Below, in pieces: positions 1 to 8,710 of a stretch of DNA of 64,000 bases. The number at the start of each line of letters is the position of its first letter. Position 1 is the stretch's first letter. The translations under genes were made by a program, and so were the position numbers. Under the pieces are notes generated by a model. The model worked only from the letters and a program-made list of their open reading frames with translations. It searched no databases and was not told the DNA's origin. Source of the DNA: Arthrobacter sp. ov118 (GTDB lineage Bacteria; Actinomycetota; Actinomycetes; Actinomycetales; Micrococcaceae). The stretch covers positions 62,001-126,000 of the forward strand of contig NZ_FPAY01000002.1 of the NCBI RefSeq assembly GCF_900116495.1. Reading direction: 5' to 3'.

Positions 1-1
1 G

Positions 2-1819
2 ATTGATCAGGGCTTCGCCGCACCCCGCAACGTGCAGGGCGTGCAGGCTGCCTGGACGGGACGCGGGGCCAAACGACGGCTTTCGCTGATGCCGGCCACC
101 CTTCCCCAACAACAGCCAGCCCGGCCGGACGTGCGCGCCGCGGTGATCCTCGACGACTTCTCTGCGCTGGCCTTCGGCTATGAGTGGAGCTCCAACGCCG
201 TGCACCCGCACACCTGGCGCAGCGACCTGGCGTCCGGTGGCTTTGACCTCCTGTTCGTCGAGTCTGCCTGGGCCGGAAACGGCGGACTGTGGCGCGGCAA
301 GCTGACCGGCCCCAACGGGCCCAGCGACGAGTTCCGCGAGCTGGTCCAACGGTGCCGGGAGCAGGGGATTCCCACCGTTTTCTGGAACAAGGAAGACCCT
401 CCGCACTACGAGGATTTCCTGCCGGCTGCCCGGCTGTTCGACCACGTCTTCACGTCTGATTCCGGCCGCATTGCGCAGTACACCGCCGATCTGGGGCATG
501 ACCGCGTCGCGGTGCTGCCGTTCGCGGCCCAGCCAGCGATCCACAATCCCGTGCGGCCCCGACACGGCCGGCACCAGCGGGACGTTGCCTTTGCCGGAAT
601 GTACTTTGCCCACAAATATCCCGAACGCCGTGCCCAGATGGATCTTCTCCTCGGCGGTGCCCTCGACGCGTCCACCCGGATGGGGACGGGCCTGGAAATA
701 TTCTCCCGCCAGCTTGGCGGCAACGCTGAGTACCAGTTCCCCGCACCGCTGGACTCGCGCGTGGTCGGTTCGCTGACCTATGCCCAAACACTGTCCGCCT
801 ACAAGGCGTACAAGGTTTTCCTCAACGTGAATTCCGTTGTGGACTCGCCGAGCATGTGCGCCCGGCGCATCTTTGAAATCTCCGCGTCCGGGACACCCGT
901 CATCACCGCGCCCAGTGAGGCCATGGGACAGTTCTTCACGCCCGCGGCCGTGCCCGTCGCCGCCACCCGCAAGGAAGCCGAGCACCTCACACGCGCGCTG
1001 GTTGCGAATCCGGAGCTGAACGACCGCACCGCCCATCTGGCCCAGCGCACCATCTGGACGCACCACACATACTCCCATCGGGCAGCCACCGTGCTGCAGC
1101 ACGCCGTGCCGGACATGGCCGGGGGCGTGGCACAACCGTCCCTGTCCGTTCTGTTGCCGACCATCCGGCCCCAGAATCTGGAGCGTGTCTTCCGGACCCT
1201 CGCCAGCCAGAGGGGCGTGGAGCCGGAACTGGTGTTGCTCACCCACGGCTTCCAGCTCTCCGCCGAACGCCTGGCAGAGCTGTCCGAAAAGTCCGGGCTG
1301 AGGAACGTCGTGCTCCTGGAGGCACCGCGGGAGGTGTCGCTGGGGGAGTGCCTGAACCGGTGCGTCGCCGCGGCCAGCGGGCAGGTCCTCACCAAGATGG
1401 ACGACGACGACCACTACGGCCCGCACTATCTCAGCGACCAACTCCACGCCTTGGCCTACTCGGGCGCGGACGTCGTGGGCAAGCAGGCACACTACATGCA
1501 CCTTGAGACCTCCAACGCAGCCATTCTTCGATTTGCCGCGCGGGAACATCGGTTTACCGACTTCGTGATGGGGCCAACTATTATGGGCCGCCGGGAGGTC
1601 TTCACTGAACACCCCTTCCAGCACGTTACCGTCGGCGAGGACACCGGATTCCTCCGTGATGCCCGCGGTGCCGGCAAAACCATCTACTCGGCGGACCGCT
1701 TCAACTATTTTCAGGTCCGCACCGGAAACGGACACACCTGGCAGGTTGATGACGCTGAACTGCTCGCGTCGGGCGACCTTAAGTTCTACGGAAAGCTGAA
1801 TGATCATGTCGACATCTAA
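2..1819 (+). CDS. CgeB-like / GT2 two-domain glycosyltransferase (5' partial)
   Basis: The reading frame is open to the left edge, and no convincing ribosome site precedes the internal GTG at 32 or ATG at 89, so the true start probably lies outside the window. The N-terminal half resembles CgeB/DUF3880 GT-B proteins: a DDFSALAFGYEW segment, then a SPSMCARRIFEISASGTPVI nucleotide-sugar-binding-like stretch. The C-terminal 220 residues form a GT2-like domain starting SVLLPTIRP and carrying an acidic DDDDHYGP motif, typical of a metal/nucleotide-sugar site. It likely transfers sugars to a surface polymer at the cytoplasmic face. The stop overlaps the start of wecC by 20 bases, which suggests translational coupling. 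The acceptor and sugar cannot be told from sequence. Confidence 0.8.
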   Translation: MDQGFAAPRNVQGVQAAWTGRGAKRRLSLMPATLPQQQPARPDVRAAVILDDFSALAFGYEWSSNAVHPHTWRSDLASGGFDLLFVESAWAGNGGLWRGKLTGPNGPSDEFRELVQRCREQGIPTVFWNKEDPPHYEDFLPAARLFDHVFTSDSGRIAQYTADLGHDRVAVLPFAAQPAIHNPVRPRHGRHQRDVAFAGMYFAHKYPERRAQMDLLLGGALDASTRMGTGLEIFSRQLGGNAEYQFPAPLDSRVVGSLTYAQTLSAYKAYKVFLNVNSVVDSPSMCARRIFEISASGTPVITAPSEAMGQFFTPAAVPVAATRKEAEHLTRALVANPELNDRTAHLAQRTIWTHHTYSHRAATVLQHAVPDMAGGVAQPSLSVLLPTIRPQNLERVFRTLASQRGVEPELVLLTHGFQLSAERLAELSEKSGLRNVVLLEAPREVSLGECLNRCVAAASGQVLTKMDDDDHYGPHYLSDQLHALAYSGADVVGKQAHYMHLETSNAAILRFAAREHRFTDFVMGPTIMGRREVFTEHPFQHVTVGEDTGFLRDARGAGKTIYSADRFNYFQVRTGNGHTWQVDDAELLASGDLKFYGKLNDHVDI

Positions 1820-3080
1820 GACCGCCGAGACGGCACCCCCGATCACGACCGTCGCCGTCGTCGGGCTGGGCTATATCGGGTTGCCCACGGCCGCCATCCT
1901 GGCCACGAACGGGCTCGACGTAATCGGCGTCGACGTCAATCCACGCACCGTGGCCGCCATCAACAACGGCGACGTGCCCTTCGTCGAACCCGACTTGGGC
2001 GTCCACGTCGCGGGCGCCGTCAGCCAGGGCCGACTCCGGGCTCAGCTCGAAACGCCCGCCGCGGAGGCCTACATCGTGGCGGTGCCGACGCCGTTCCAGG
2101 CCGACAAATCGGCCGACATGTCCTACATTGCTGCCGCGGCCCGGGCCATTGCGCCCCAGCTGCGTGGTGGCGAGCTGGTGATCCTGGAGTCCACCTCGCC
2201 GCCCGGCAGCACGCGCCGGCTCGCCGAGCTGATCCTTGGGCTTCGCCCGGACCTCAGCCTTGACGGTGCGGACGGCAAGCCGGTACTGCTGGTGGCACAC
2301 TGCCCGGAACGGGTGCTGCCGGGCCGCATCATGATCGAGCTGGTCACCAATGACCGGGTCGTGGGGGGTCTCACAACAGAGGCCGCGGAGGCCGCCGCTG
2401 CGCTGTATGGAGTGTTCTGCCAGGGCGAAATCCACCTCACGGACGCCGCAACGGCGGAGATGTCCAAGCTCGTCGAGAACGCCTACCGGGACGTCAACAT
2501 CGCGTTTGCGAACGAGCTCTCTGTCATCAGCGACAACCTCGACATCGACGTGTGGGAGCTTATTCGGCTGGCCAACCACCACCCAAGGGTGAACATCCTC
2601 CAGCCCGGCCCGGGAGTCGGCGGCCACTGCATCGCCGTTGATCCGTGGTTCATCGTTGCCGCCGATCCCGAAAATTCGTCCCTGATCCGGACGGCGCGCG
2701 AGGTCAACGACAGCAAGCCGGGTTACGTTGTGGACCAGGTCCGGAAGGCCGCCAGCGACATCGACCGCCCGGTGATCGCCTGCCTGGGCCTCGCGTTCAA
2801 AGCCAACATCGACGACGTCCGGGAGTCTCCGGCGCTGGAGATCGTCCGACGCGTGGCTGAGCTGCATCCGGAGGCCGAAATCCTTGTGGCTGCCCCGCAC
2901 AAGGACCACCTGCCGAAGGTGCTCGCCGGGATTCCGAACGTCCGTCACGTCGAGACGGACAAAGCGGTTGAGGCCGCCGATGTAGTGGTGCTGCTGGTCG
3001 ACCACGACAAATTCCGTGAGATTGATCCAGCCAGCCTCGAGGGTAAGCGGGTCATCGACACCCGCGGTTTCTGGCGCTGA
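1800..3080 (+). CDS. wecC: UDP-N-acetyl-D-mannosamine dehydrogenase
   Basis: This NAD-dependent enzyme oxidises UDP-ManNAc twice to UDP-ManNAcA, a uronic acid donor for teichuronic acid or capsule. It is 426 aa, normal for the UDP-glucose/UDP-ManNAc dehydrogenase family. Visible features are the Rossmann motif GLGYIGLP near residue 15, the ESTSPPGST and CPERVLPG segments, and the catalytic cysteine in GPGVGGHCIAVDPWF near residue 275. The C-terminal domain contains LGLAFKANIDDVRESPA. The start overlaps the upstream glycosyltransferase; a second in-frame ATG at 1806 is also possible. Its functional partner wecB lies about 20 kb downstream on the other strand, so both ends of the locus share one sugar pathway. 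UDP-Glc dehydrogenase is less likely because of this partner. Confidence 0.9.
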   Translation: MIMSTSKTAETAPPITTVAVVGLGYIGLPTAAILATNGLDVIGVDVNPRTVAAINNGDVPFVEPDLGVHVAGAVSQGRLRAQLETPAAEAYIVAVPTPFQADKSADMSYIAAAARAIAPQLRGGELVILESTSPPGSTRRLAELILGLRPDLSLDGADGKPVLLVAHCPERVLPGRIMIELVTNDRVVGGLTTEAAEAAAALYGVFCQGEIHLTDAATAEMSKLVENAYRDVNIAFANELSVISDNLDIDVWELIRLANHHPRVNILQPGPGVGGHCIAVDPWFIVAADPENSSLIRTAREVNDSKPGYVVDQVRKAASDIDRPVIACLGLAFKANIDDVRESPALEIVRRVAELHPEAEILVAAPHKDHLPKVLAGIPNVRHVETDKAVEAADVVVLLVDHDKFREIDPASLEGKRVIDTRGFWR

Positions 3081-3141
3081 CGCCAACTGTCGATGCCCGA
3101 AGGGGACCAACCCCGAGATCTTGAATGGAAGAACCCAAGTA

Positions 3142-4698
3142 ATGACACTGAACAATATCGGCGTGCCGGAGGACTTCGAGGATTCCGTGGGAAGCCGCCC
3201 AAGCTCCCGGCCGGTCCTGCCCAGGGGTTATCACTGCGCCGTGACATGGGGGATACCAACGGAGTATGGGGGGATGACCAATTCCCTGCTTCACCGTTCC
3301 CGGGCTTTTGTGCAAGAAGCGGGCGCAGCAGTGGACATCCTGACCTTCGAATGGTCGGAGGACTACGACGAGATTCGCTGCGAGCTTGAAGTCGCCGGCG
3401 AGTTGGTACCGGGACTTACCCTGCGGAACCTTTGGGAAGAGTTGGGCCAACTCACTGAAGCCCAGTTGAACACCGCGACGCCGGGCAAGAATGTAAAAGG
3501 TGAGTTCTCTGCCATCGGCGAGGAAGAGGACTTTACGGATGAAGTCAGCGGCGGGCTTCTTCGCCGGCGGATCCGTTATGCGGGTGACCAAAAGACCTTA
3601 CTGCAGGTGGACTACTTCCGGCCCGACGGTTCCCTCCTGGTCGCCGACCGGCGAGATGTTCAAGCCAAGGGGATCGCGGGGGGCCGTCTGGTCACCCTGT
3701 GCGGTCTTGACGGCCGGCCGGTGGCGTCCTGGAGCCAAGTTTCGGCGCTTTACCTTTTCTGGCTTGACCTGGTCGTCGCGGGGCGCCAGTCATTCATGAT
3801 TGTTGACAGTAAGTCGGCTGCCAACTTCATGACCCGGTATCGGCGCGACAACGTCGTCACCATGCATGTGGTGCACAATTCGCACTTGGCAAGCCGTGCC
3901 GTTCCACCCTACGGGGAGTTGAGTCCCAGCCGACGGTACGTCTTCGAACGCTTGGGTTCCTTCGATTCCATCGTTTTCCTGACGGCAAGCCAGAAAAAAG
4001 ACGTGGATCTGCTCTTGGACAGCCCGGGAAACGCATGTGTGATCCCGAACAGCCGCTTCCTGCCTCCAGTGTCCAGTCCGGAGCGCGGACATGACCCCGA
4101 ACTGGGGGTAATTCTTGGGAGCCTGACAACACGCAAGCGCCTTGAGGATGCCGTTTCTGCGCTCGGTTTGGCCAGAAGCTCATCGGGTATGGACTTCAAT
4201 CTGAAGATCTACGGGAAAGGCCCCGAGGAAGCTTCCCTGCGTGATCTCATTGCAGACCAGGATCTCGGGGAGGTTGTGACTTTGCCTGGTTACTCCGCGT
4301 CAGCCCGGCAGGAATTTGAGCGTGCTTCCTTCACGCTGTTGAGTAGCAAACTGGCGGTGCAGGGGCTGGTCCTGATCGAGGCCATGAGCGTTGGCTGCAT
4401 TCCGATCGCCTATGACGTTCCGTACGGCCCGGCCGACATCATCGACGACGGTGTAAATGGCTTTCTGGTGAAGGCAGGCGACGTGCAGGCGATGGCCGAC
4501 GTCATCGTCAGGCTCCGGACTATGGAACCAACAGCTATGGAAGAGTTGCGGCTGCAGGCTGTAGCCAAGTCCAAAACTTTCAGCGATGAAGCCGCAACGG
4601 AACGCTGGGGGGCCGAGATGCGGGCCGCAGCGGACCATAAGCTGAGCGCCGCGCTCGACCGCAAGATCAACGCCGCCATGGAGCCACAGAAGGTCTGA
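3142..4698 (+). CDS. GT4-family glycosyltransferase (TagE/TarM-like)
   Basis: A GT-B glycosyltransferase of 518 aa. ATG 3142 is chosen because a GGAAGAA ribosome site lies just upstream; an in-frame extension to 3016 would overlap wecC. The N-terminal part has the glycine-rich TWGIPTEYGGMT loop usual for GT4 enzymes. The C-terminal part has KIYGKGPEE, then the retaining GT4 signature EAMSVGCIPIAYDVPYGP. The layout resembles poly(polyol-phosphate) alpha-glycosyltransferases (TagE, TarM), which decorate wall teichoic acid, but that substrate is inferred from overall layout and from the TagF-type genes nearby. It follows wecC after 61 bases and is probably co-transcribed with it. Confidence 0.82.
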   Translation: MTLNNIGVPEDFEDSVGSRPSSRPVLPRGYHCAVTWGIPTEYGGMTNSLLHRSRAFVQEAGAAVDILTFEWSEDYDEIRCELEVAGELVPGLTLRNLWEELGQLTEAQLNTATPGKNVKGEFSAIGEEEDFTDEVSGGLLRRRIRYAGDQKTLLQVDYFRPDGSLLVADRRDVQAKGIAGGRLVTLCGLDGRPVASWSQVSALYLFWLDLVVAGRQSFMIVDSKSAANFMTRYRRDNVVTMHVVHNSHLASRAVPPYGELSPSRRYVFERLGSFDSIVFLTASQKKDVDLLLDSPGNACVIPNSRFLPPVSSPERGHDPELGVILGSLTTRKRLEDAVSALGLARSSSGMDFNLKIYGKGPEEASLRDLIADQDLGEVVTLPGYSASARQEFERASFTLLSSKLAVQGLVLIEAMSVGCIPIAYDVPYGPADIIDDGVNGFLVKAGDVQAMADVIVRLRTMEPTAMEELRLQAVAKSKTFSDEAATERWGAEMRAAADHKLSAALDRKINAAMEPQKV

Positions 4699-4794
4699 TT
4701 CCCTACACGCGCCCGCGCTAACCATCCGGCCCGAGCGGCCGATAGTCCTGACTAGAAGGATTGTCGCTGCAGTCGTGACCTGATGGGAGCCCCA

Positions 4795-7029
4795 ATGTCC
4801 TCTCTTTTAGTAAGCCGAGCCGGCAGGATCGCCGCAACGGCCACGGTGGCGGTATTGGGTGTAATAATCGCCACGCCCCAGCCGTCATCGGATGCCCACC
4901 AGGCGGGTACAACTGCATCGCTGTCCAGAATCGAGCGACTGGCAACAACGGCGGTCGCTCCGCCTGCCGGGTTGAAGTCGGTGGGTCAGACAGGGGATTC
5001 CGTCTCGTTGTCGTGGGGTGCTGTTGCGGGCACGGCTGAGTATCGTGTGATGGTCTCGGTCAACGCGGACATGTCCGGTGCCGTGTATTGGCGGTTCCCG
5101 TCCACTGCCGGGACCGTGAAGTACCTCAATCCTGCAACGAAATACTATTTCAAGGTCCGGTCGTTGAAGTCTGACGGTTCGGCATTGACGGCCTACTCGG
5201 CGGCGGCAACGGCTACGACAGGTGCTGCGGCGCCGGCCCCGCCTGCTGGTTTGAAGGCGGTGGGCCAGACGGGAGATTCGGTCTCGTTGTCGTGGGGTGC
5301 TGTTGCGGGCACGGCTGAGTATCGTGTGATGGTTTCGGCGAACGCGGACATGTCCGGTGCCGTGTATTGGCGGTTCCCGTCCACCACCGGAACGGTGAAG
5401 TTGCTGAAGCCGGCGACGAAGTATTACTTCAAGGTCCGGTCGTTGAAGTCTGACGGTTCGGCATTGACGGCTTACTCGGCGGCGGCAACGGCTACGACAG
5501 GTGCTGCGGCGCCGGCTCCGCCTGCTGGGTTGAGGGCGGTGGGTCAGACGGGGGAATCGGTCTCGTTGTCGTGGGGTGCTGTCGCCGGCACGGCTGAGTA
5601 TCGTGTGATGGTCTCGGCGAACGCGGACATGTCCGGTGCCGTGTATTGGCGGTTCCCGTCCACCACCGGAACGGTGAAGTTGCTGAAGCCGGCGACGACC
5701 TACTATTTCAAGATTCGGTCGTTGAAGTCCGACGGTTCTGCCTTGACCGCTTATTCGTCAGCAGTGTCCGCGAAAACTGGTGCGGCAACTCCCGCAGCCC
5801 CGACTGGTCTGAGGATGGCCTTCCAAACGCCCACTGCGTTGGGCCTGGCCTGGAATGCCGCTCCGGCCGCTGAACGCTACCGCATTGCTCTCAGCCCCAA
5901 CGCGGACATGAGCAAGGCCACTTACTACCGATTCACGGAACTGTCCGCAGACATCAGGGGTCTTACTCCCGGCACTGCTTACTATGCCCAGGTGCGTTCG
6001 ATCACGGCGGACGGGACGAACATCAGTGCCTACAGTCCGATTGTGCGGATCTCGACCTCGGCGGCTCCGGTTCTTGGTCCTGTCGCCAACCCCTTGTCTG
6101 TGGCGAGCTACAACATTCACTGCGCCAACTGTGAAGACCAGATGCCAACCGAAGTTCCCTGGGTAGACCGCCGCGATGCTGTTGTAAAGACCATAGTGTC
6201 CAAGCGCCCGGATATTATGGGCATCCAGGAGGCGTCGCAGGGGTGGCTGGCAGATTCGCCTGCCGGGGGCCTGTCCCAGTTCGAAGACCTGCGCAACCGG
6301 CTCAGCGACGCCGGTGCCCCTTACAAGTTGACGAATGAAATGCGCAACAACTGCGTGGATCCGCACACTCCGACTGATTGCATTCCCAAGGAACAGGGCG
6401 CAACCAAGGGGACCAGGATTTTCTACAACCCTGACAAAGTGCGGATCGTCCGGTCCGGGTCCAAGCTTCTGCCCTCCCTTTCACTGGAAAAGAACCAGCG
6501 GTACCTCGCATGGGCCGAGGTCGTGCAGCTCTCCACGGGCAAGCACTTCTTCTTCGGGGACACGCATCTCGAAGTGGACAAGGCAGAAGGGTACAACGAG
6601 CTGAGGCGTCAGCAGGCCCAGACGATCGTCAGCGTGATCAAGGCCCAGAACACAACGAATCTGCCTGTGCTCATGGTGGGGGACATGAACTCCAGTAAGT
6701 GGCTGGTGCCGTCCAACGCACCTTACGATGTCTTCACGGCCGCAGGGCTGGTCGATCCGCTCGGCAACACCTACGGCAGCACCCTGCCCAGCGGCTACGC
6801 GACGGCGGAGAAGGTGACGAACCGGAACATCAACAGCTGGAACGGGTTCGAACGGCTGGCACGGGCCAGCGCCCCGGGAACCAACGGAACGTACATCGAC
6901 TACATCTTCACGTCAAAGATGCGGGTACCAACCTGGGAGACTGTCGCCAACGTGGACAGCGCCGGTAACTATGTGGGGCAATTACCCTCTGACCACAACA
7001 TGATCTACGCCACGGTCAGTCTTCCGTAG
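4795..7029 (+). CDS. Secreted protein with four FN3 repeats and an EEP (endonuclease/exonuclease/phosphatase) domain
   Basis: The product is 744 aa. ATG 4795 is preferred to ATG 4783 because GGGAG sits five bases before it. Residues 1 to about 38 form a Sec-type signal. Residues about 56-427 are four fibronectin-III-like units of exactly 93 residues; the first three are almost identical. The C-terminal domain (about 433-744) shows EEP metal and catalytic motifs: SYNIHC, DIMGIQEAS, GDTHLE, VGDMNSSKW and SDHNMIYA. Four cysteines, in HCANC and NNC...DC, are kept in the paralogue downstream and may form disulfides outside the cell. EEP enzymes cleave phosphodiesters or phosphomonoesters (DNA, lipids, inositides). 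Inside a TagF-rich locus, a teichoic-acid-like phosphodiester is also possible; this is inference. Confidence 0.85.
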   Translation: MSSLLVSRAGRIAATATVAVLGVIIATPQPSSDAHQAGTTASLSRIERLATTAVAPPAGLKSVGQTGDSVSLSWGAVAGTAEYRVMVSVNADMSGAVYWRFPSTAGTVKYLNPATKYYFKVRSLKSDGSALTAYSAAATATTGAAAPAPPAGLKAVGQTGDSVSLSWGAVAGTAEYRVMVSANADMSGAVYWRFPSTTGTVKLLKPATKYYFKVRSLKSDGSALTAYSAAATATTGAAAPAPPAGLRAVGQTGESVSLSWGAVAGTAEYRVMVSANADMSGAVYWRFPSTTGTVKLLKPATTYYFKIRSLKSDGSALTAYSSAVSAKTGAATPAAPTGLRMAFQTPTALGLAWNAAPAAERYRIALSPNADMSKATYYRFTELSADIRGLTPGTAYYAQVRSITADGTNISAYSPIVRISTSAAPVLGPVANPLSVASYNIHCANCEDQMPTEVPWVDRRDAVVKTIVSKRPDIMGIQEASQGWLADSPAGGLSQFEDLRNRLSDAGAPYKLTNEMRNNCVDPHTPTDCIPKEQGATKGTRIFYNPDKVRIVRSGSKLLPSLSLEKNQRYLAWAEVVQLSTGKHFFFGDTHLEVDKAEGYNELRRQQAQTIVSVIKAQNTTNLPVLMVGDMNSSKWLVPSNAPYDVFTAAGLVDPLGNTYGSTLPSGYATAEKVTNRNINSWNGFERLARASAPGTNGTYIDYIFTSKMRVPTWETVANVDSAGNYVGQLPSDHNMIYATVSLP
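4960..6075 (+). repeat. Four tandem 279-bp FN3-coding units
   Basis: Units begin at 4960, 5239, 5518 and 5797, each exactly 279 bp (93 codons). The first three are nearly identical at DNA level, down to silent positions, while the fourth is diverged. This indicates recent in-frame expansion by unequal recombination or gene conversion. Confidence 0.9.
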
Positions 7030-7188
7030 CATTCATTACGATGTGGGCGCCAACAGTGGATGCGCCATGCCTTAGGGTTATTCGGGGTGGCACCGCAGTT
7101 GGTGCTGTACGCCGCTGCAATCATTGGAGCACGGGACTTCCCGTGCGCCGGCCCCCAAGCCTTTCCGCTACTAAGGAGCACCAAGATC

Positions 7189-8598
7189 ATGCCGCACGGC
7201 CCCCACGCGGACACCATATCCTCTGACGACGCGCCAGCGGTTTCCGTTGTTGTCCCGGTTTTCAACGCCATGCCGTACCTTCGGGAACTGCTCGATTCAT
7301 TGGCGGCGCAGGATCTGGAAGCAAGTGCGTTCGAGGTCTTCCTCGTGGACGATGGCTCAACCGACGGCGGTTCGGAGTATATGGATGACTTCGCAACTCG
7401 CCACCCGAACGTGACGGTGCATCATCAAGAGAATCATGGCTGGCCGGGCCAGCCTCGAAATCTCGGCATCGCTAGCACAACCGGGAGGTATGTGTTCTTC
7501 GCAGATGCCGACGACGTTCTCGCTCCGCAGGCGCTCAGGGAGCTGGTTGCCTTTGCCGACATCCACGGTTCGGATGTCGTTATTCCGTCCATGGCAGGGA
7601 CCCACGGGCGCGTTGTACCGCCCTGGTTGTACATCAAGACCGACGTAGACGTTGCCTTGCCCAAGGCCTTTAAGACCCTTGCGCCGCAAAAGCTATACCG
7701 GCGTTCATTGCTGGTTGACAATGACATCCTGTTCCCCTTGGAGAAAGTTCGCCTCGAAGACGGAATCTTCAACGCGCAGGCTTACCTTTTGGCCAAACGG
7801 ATATCGGTCTTGGGCGGCGAAACTCTCTACTTCCTGCGCAACCGAGATGATGGCCAAAATATTAGCTCGGGCGGATTCGACCCTGCCGGATACACCGGCT
7901 CTCTGGCGAGCATTTGCGACGCCGTTGTTGCTGCCAGCCTTGCCCCGGACGTCACGGCGGACGTTCTCGCCGGGCTGTACCGCAGGAAATGCCTCAAGAT
8001 CTATACGCCCGGCCGATTTGAGCGGTACTCGGAAAAAAGACGGCAGGCATGGTTGGAAGCGCACGGGGCATTCATTGAGCGCTTCATCCCGGAAAGCGTC
8101 GAAAATCGCCTCGCGGAGCCGTACAAAAGCCGCTCCGCTCTCGTCAGGCGAAAGGATGCAGAGGCGCTACTGGACCTTGGCCGGAATGAAGAGGACCCGC
8201 GCGTGACGGCGGCCTTCTGGGGAGGCCGCCCCCTTGAGGACGGAAGCCTCGAGTTGTTCTTCGAAGCGTCAGTGGTAGGACGGTTCGAAATGCCCAGTCT
8301 CGTGTGCGAGCTCCGGCACCGCGACGGGAACGGATTGATGGCCGTTCCGGTCAAGCGTGACCAGCGGATCCAGACCGTCTATTCCAAGGCCGGCCTTTTC
8401 CGCGGAATATTGACGGCCCAAGCGTTGAACGACTTGCGTGCTGGCACCCATGATTTCTTCCTGGCCACGTACATTGACAGGAAATACATCACATCACGGG
8501 TCAGGCGCCCCGAGTCCAGCGGGCTTCCTATCACCGACAGCAGGATGCATTTTTACGGTACCGGGCAAGGGAACTTCAGTCTGTCTGTAGCCAATTAG
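7189..8598 (+). CDS. GT2-family glycosyltransferase (TarP/TarS-like N-terminus)
   Basis: The product is 469 aa. ATG 7189 has an AAGGAG ribosome site ten bases upstream; the frame is open back to 7060 but without such a site. The N-terminal GT-A domain shows SVVVPVFNAMPYLRELLDSL, LVDDGSTDGG and the metal-binding FADADDV. The catalytic region is followed by ISSGGFDP and a C-terminal beta-rich segment from about residue 330. This layout is like GlcNAc transferases acting on polyribitol-phosphate teichoic acid (TarP/TarS), but the acceptor is not proven. The gene sits between the two secreted EEP genes, so all three may serve the same polymer. Confidence 0.82.
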   Translation: MPHGPHADTISSDDAPAVSVVVPVFNAMPYLRELLDSLAAQDLEASAFEVFLVDDGSTDGGSEYMDDFATRHPNVTVHHQENHGWPGQPRNLGIASTTGRYVFFADADDVLAPQALRELVAFADIHGSDVVIPSMAGTHGRVVPPWLYIKTDVDVALPKAFKTLAPQKLYRRSLLVDNDILFPLEKVRLEDGIFNAQAYLLAKRISVLGGETLYFLRNRDDGQNISSGGFDPAGYTGSLASICDAVVAASLAPDVTADVLAGLYRRKCLKIYTPGRFERYSEKRRQAWLEAHGAFIERFIPESVENRLAEPYKSRSALVRRKDAEALLDLGRNEEDPRVTAAFWGGRPLEDGSLELFFEASVVGRFEMPSLVCELRHRDGNGLMAVPVKRDQRIQTVYSKAGLFRGILTAQALNDLRAGTHDFFLATYIDRKYITSRVRRPESSGLPITDSRMHFYGTGQGNFSLSVAN

Positions 8599-8710
8599 TA
8601 ATCAATTTGGGCGTGTCGCAAGGCGTGGATTAGAGATCCCGGTGTTTTAATGCAAGACTTTCACCGTCTTTCAGCCCACAAGCCTTATCCAGTGTCTCGC
8701 GAGGTTACTC

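Noticed and set aside
3016..3141. Earlier start of the GT4 gene
   Set aside because: It would overlap wecC and lacks a ribosome site; GGAAGAA precedes ATG 3142.
1779..3155. 458-residue open frame on the minus strand opposite wecC
   Set aside because: Its residues show no motif and follow from GC-rich third positions of wecC; wecC itself has all dehydrogenase motifs.
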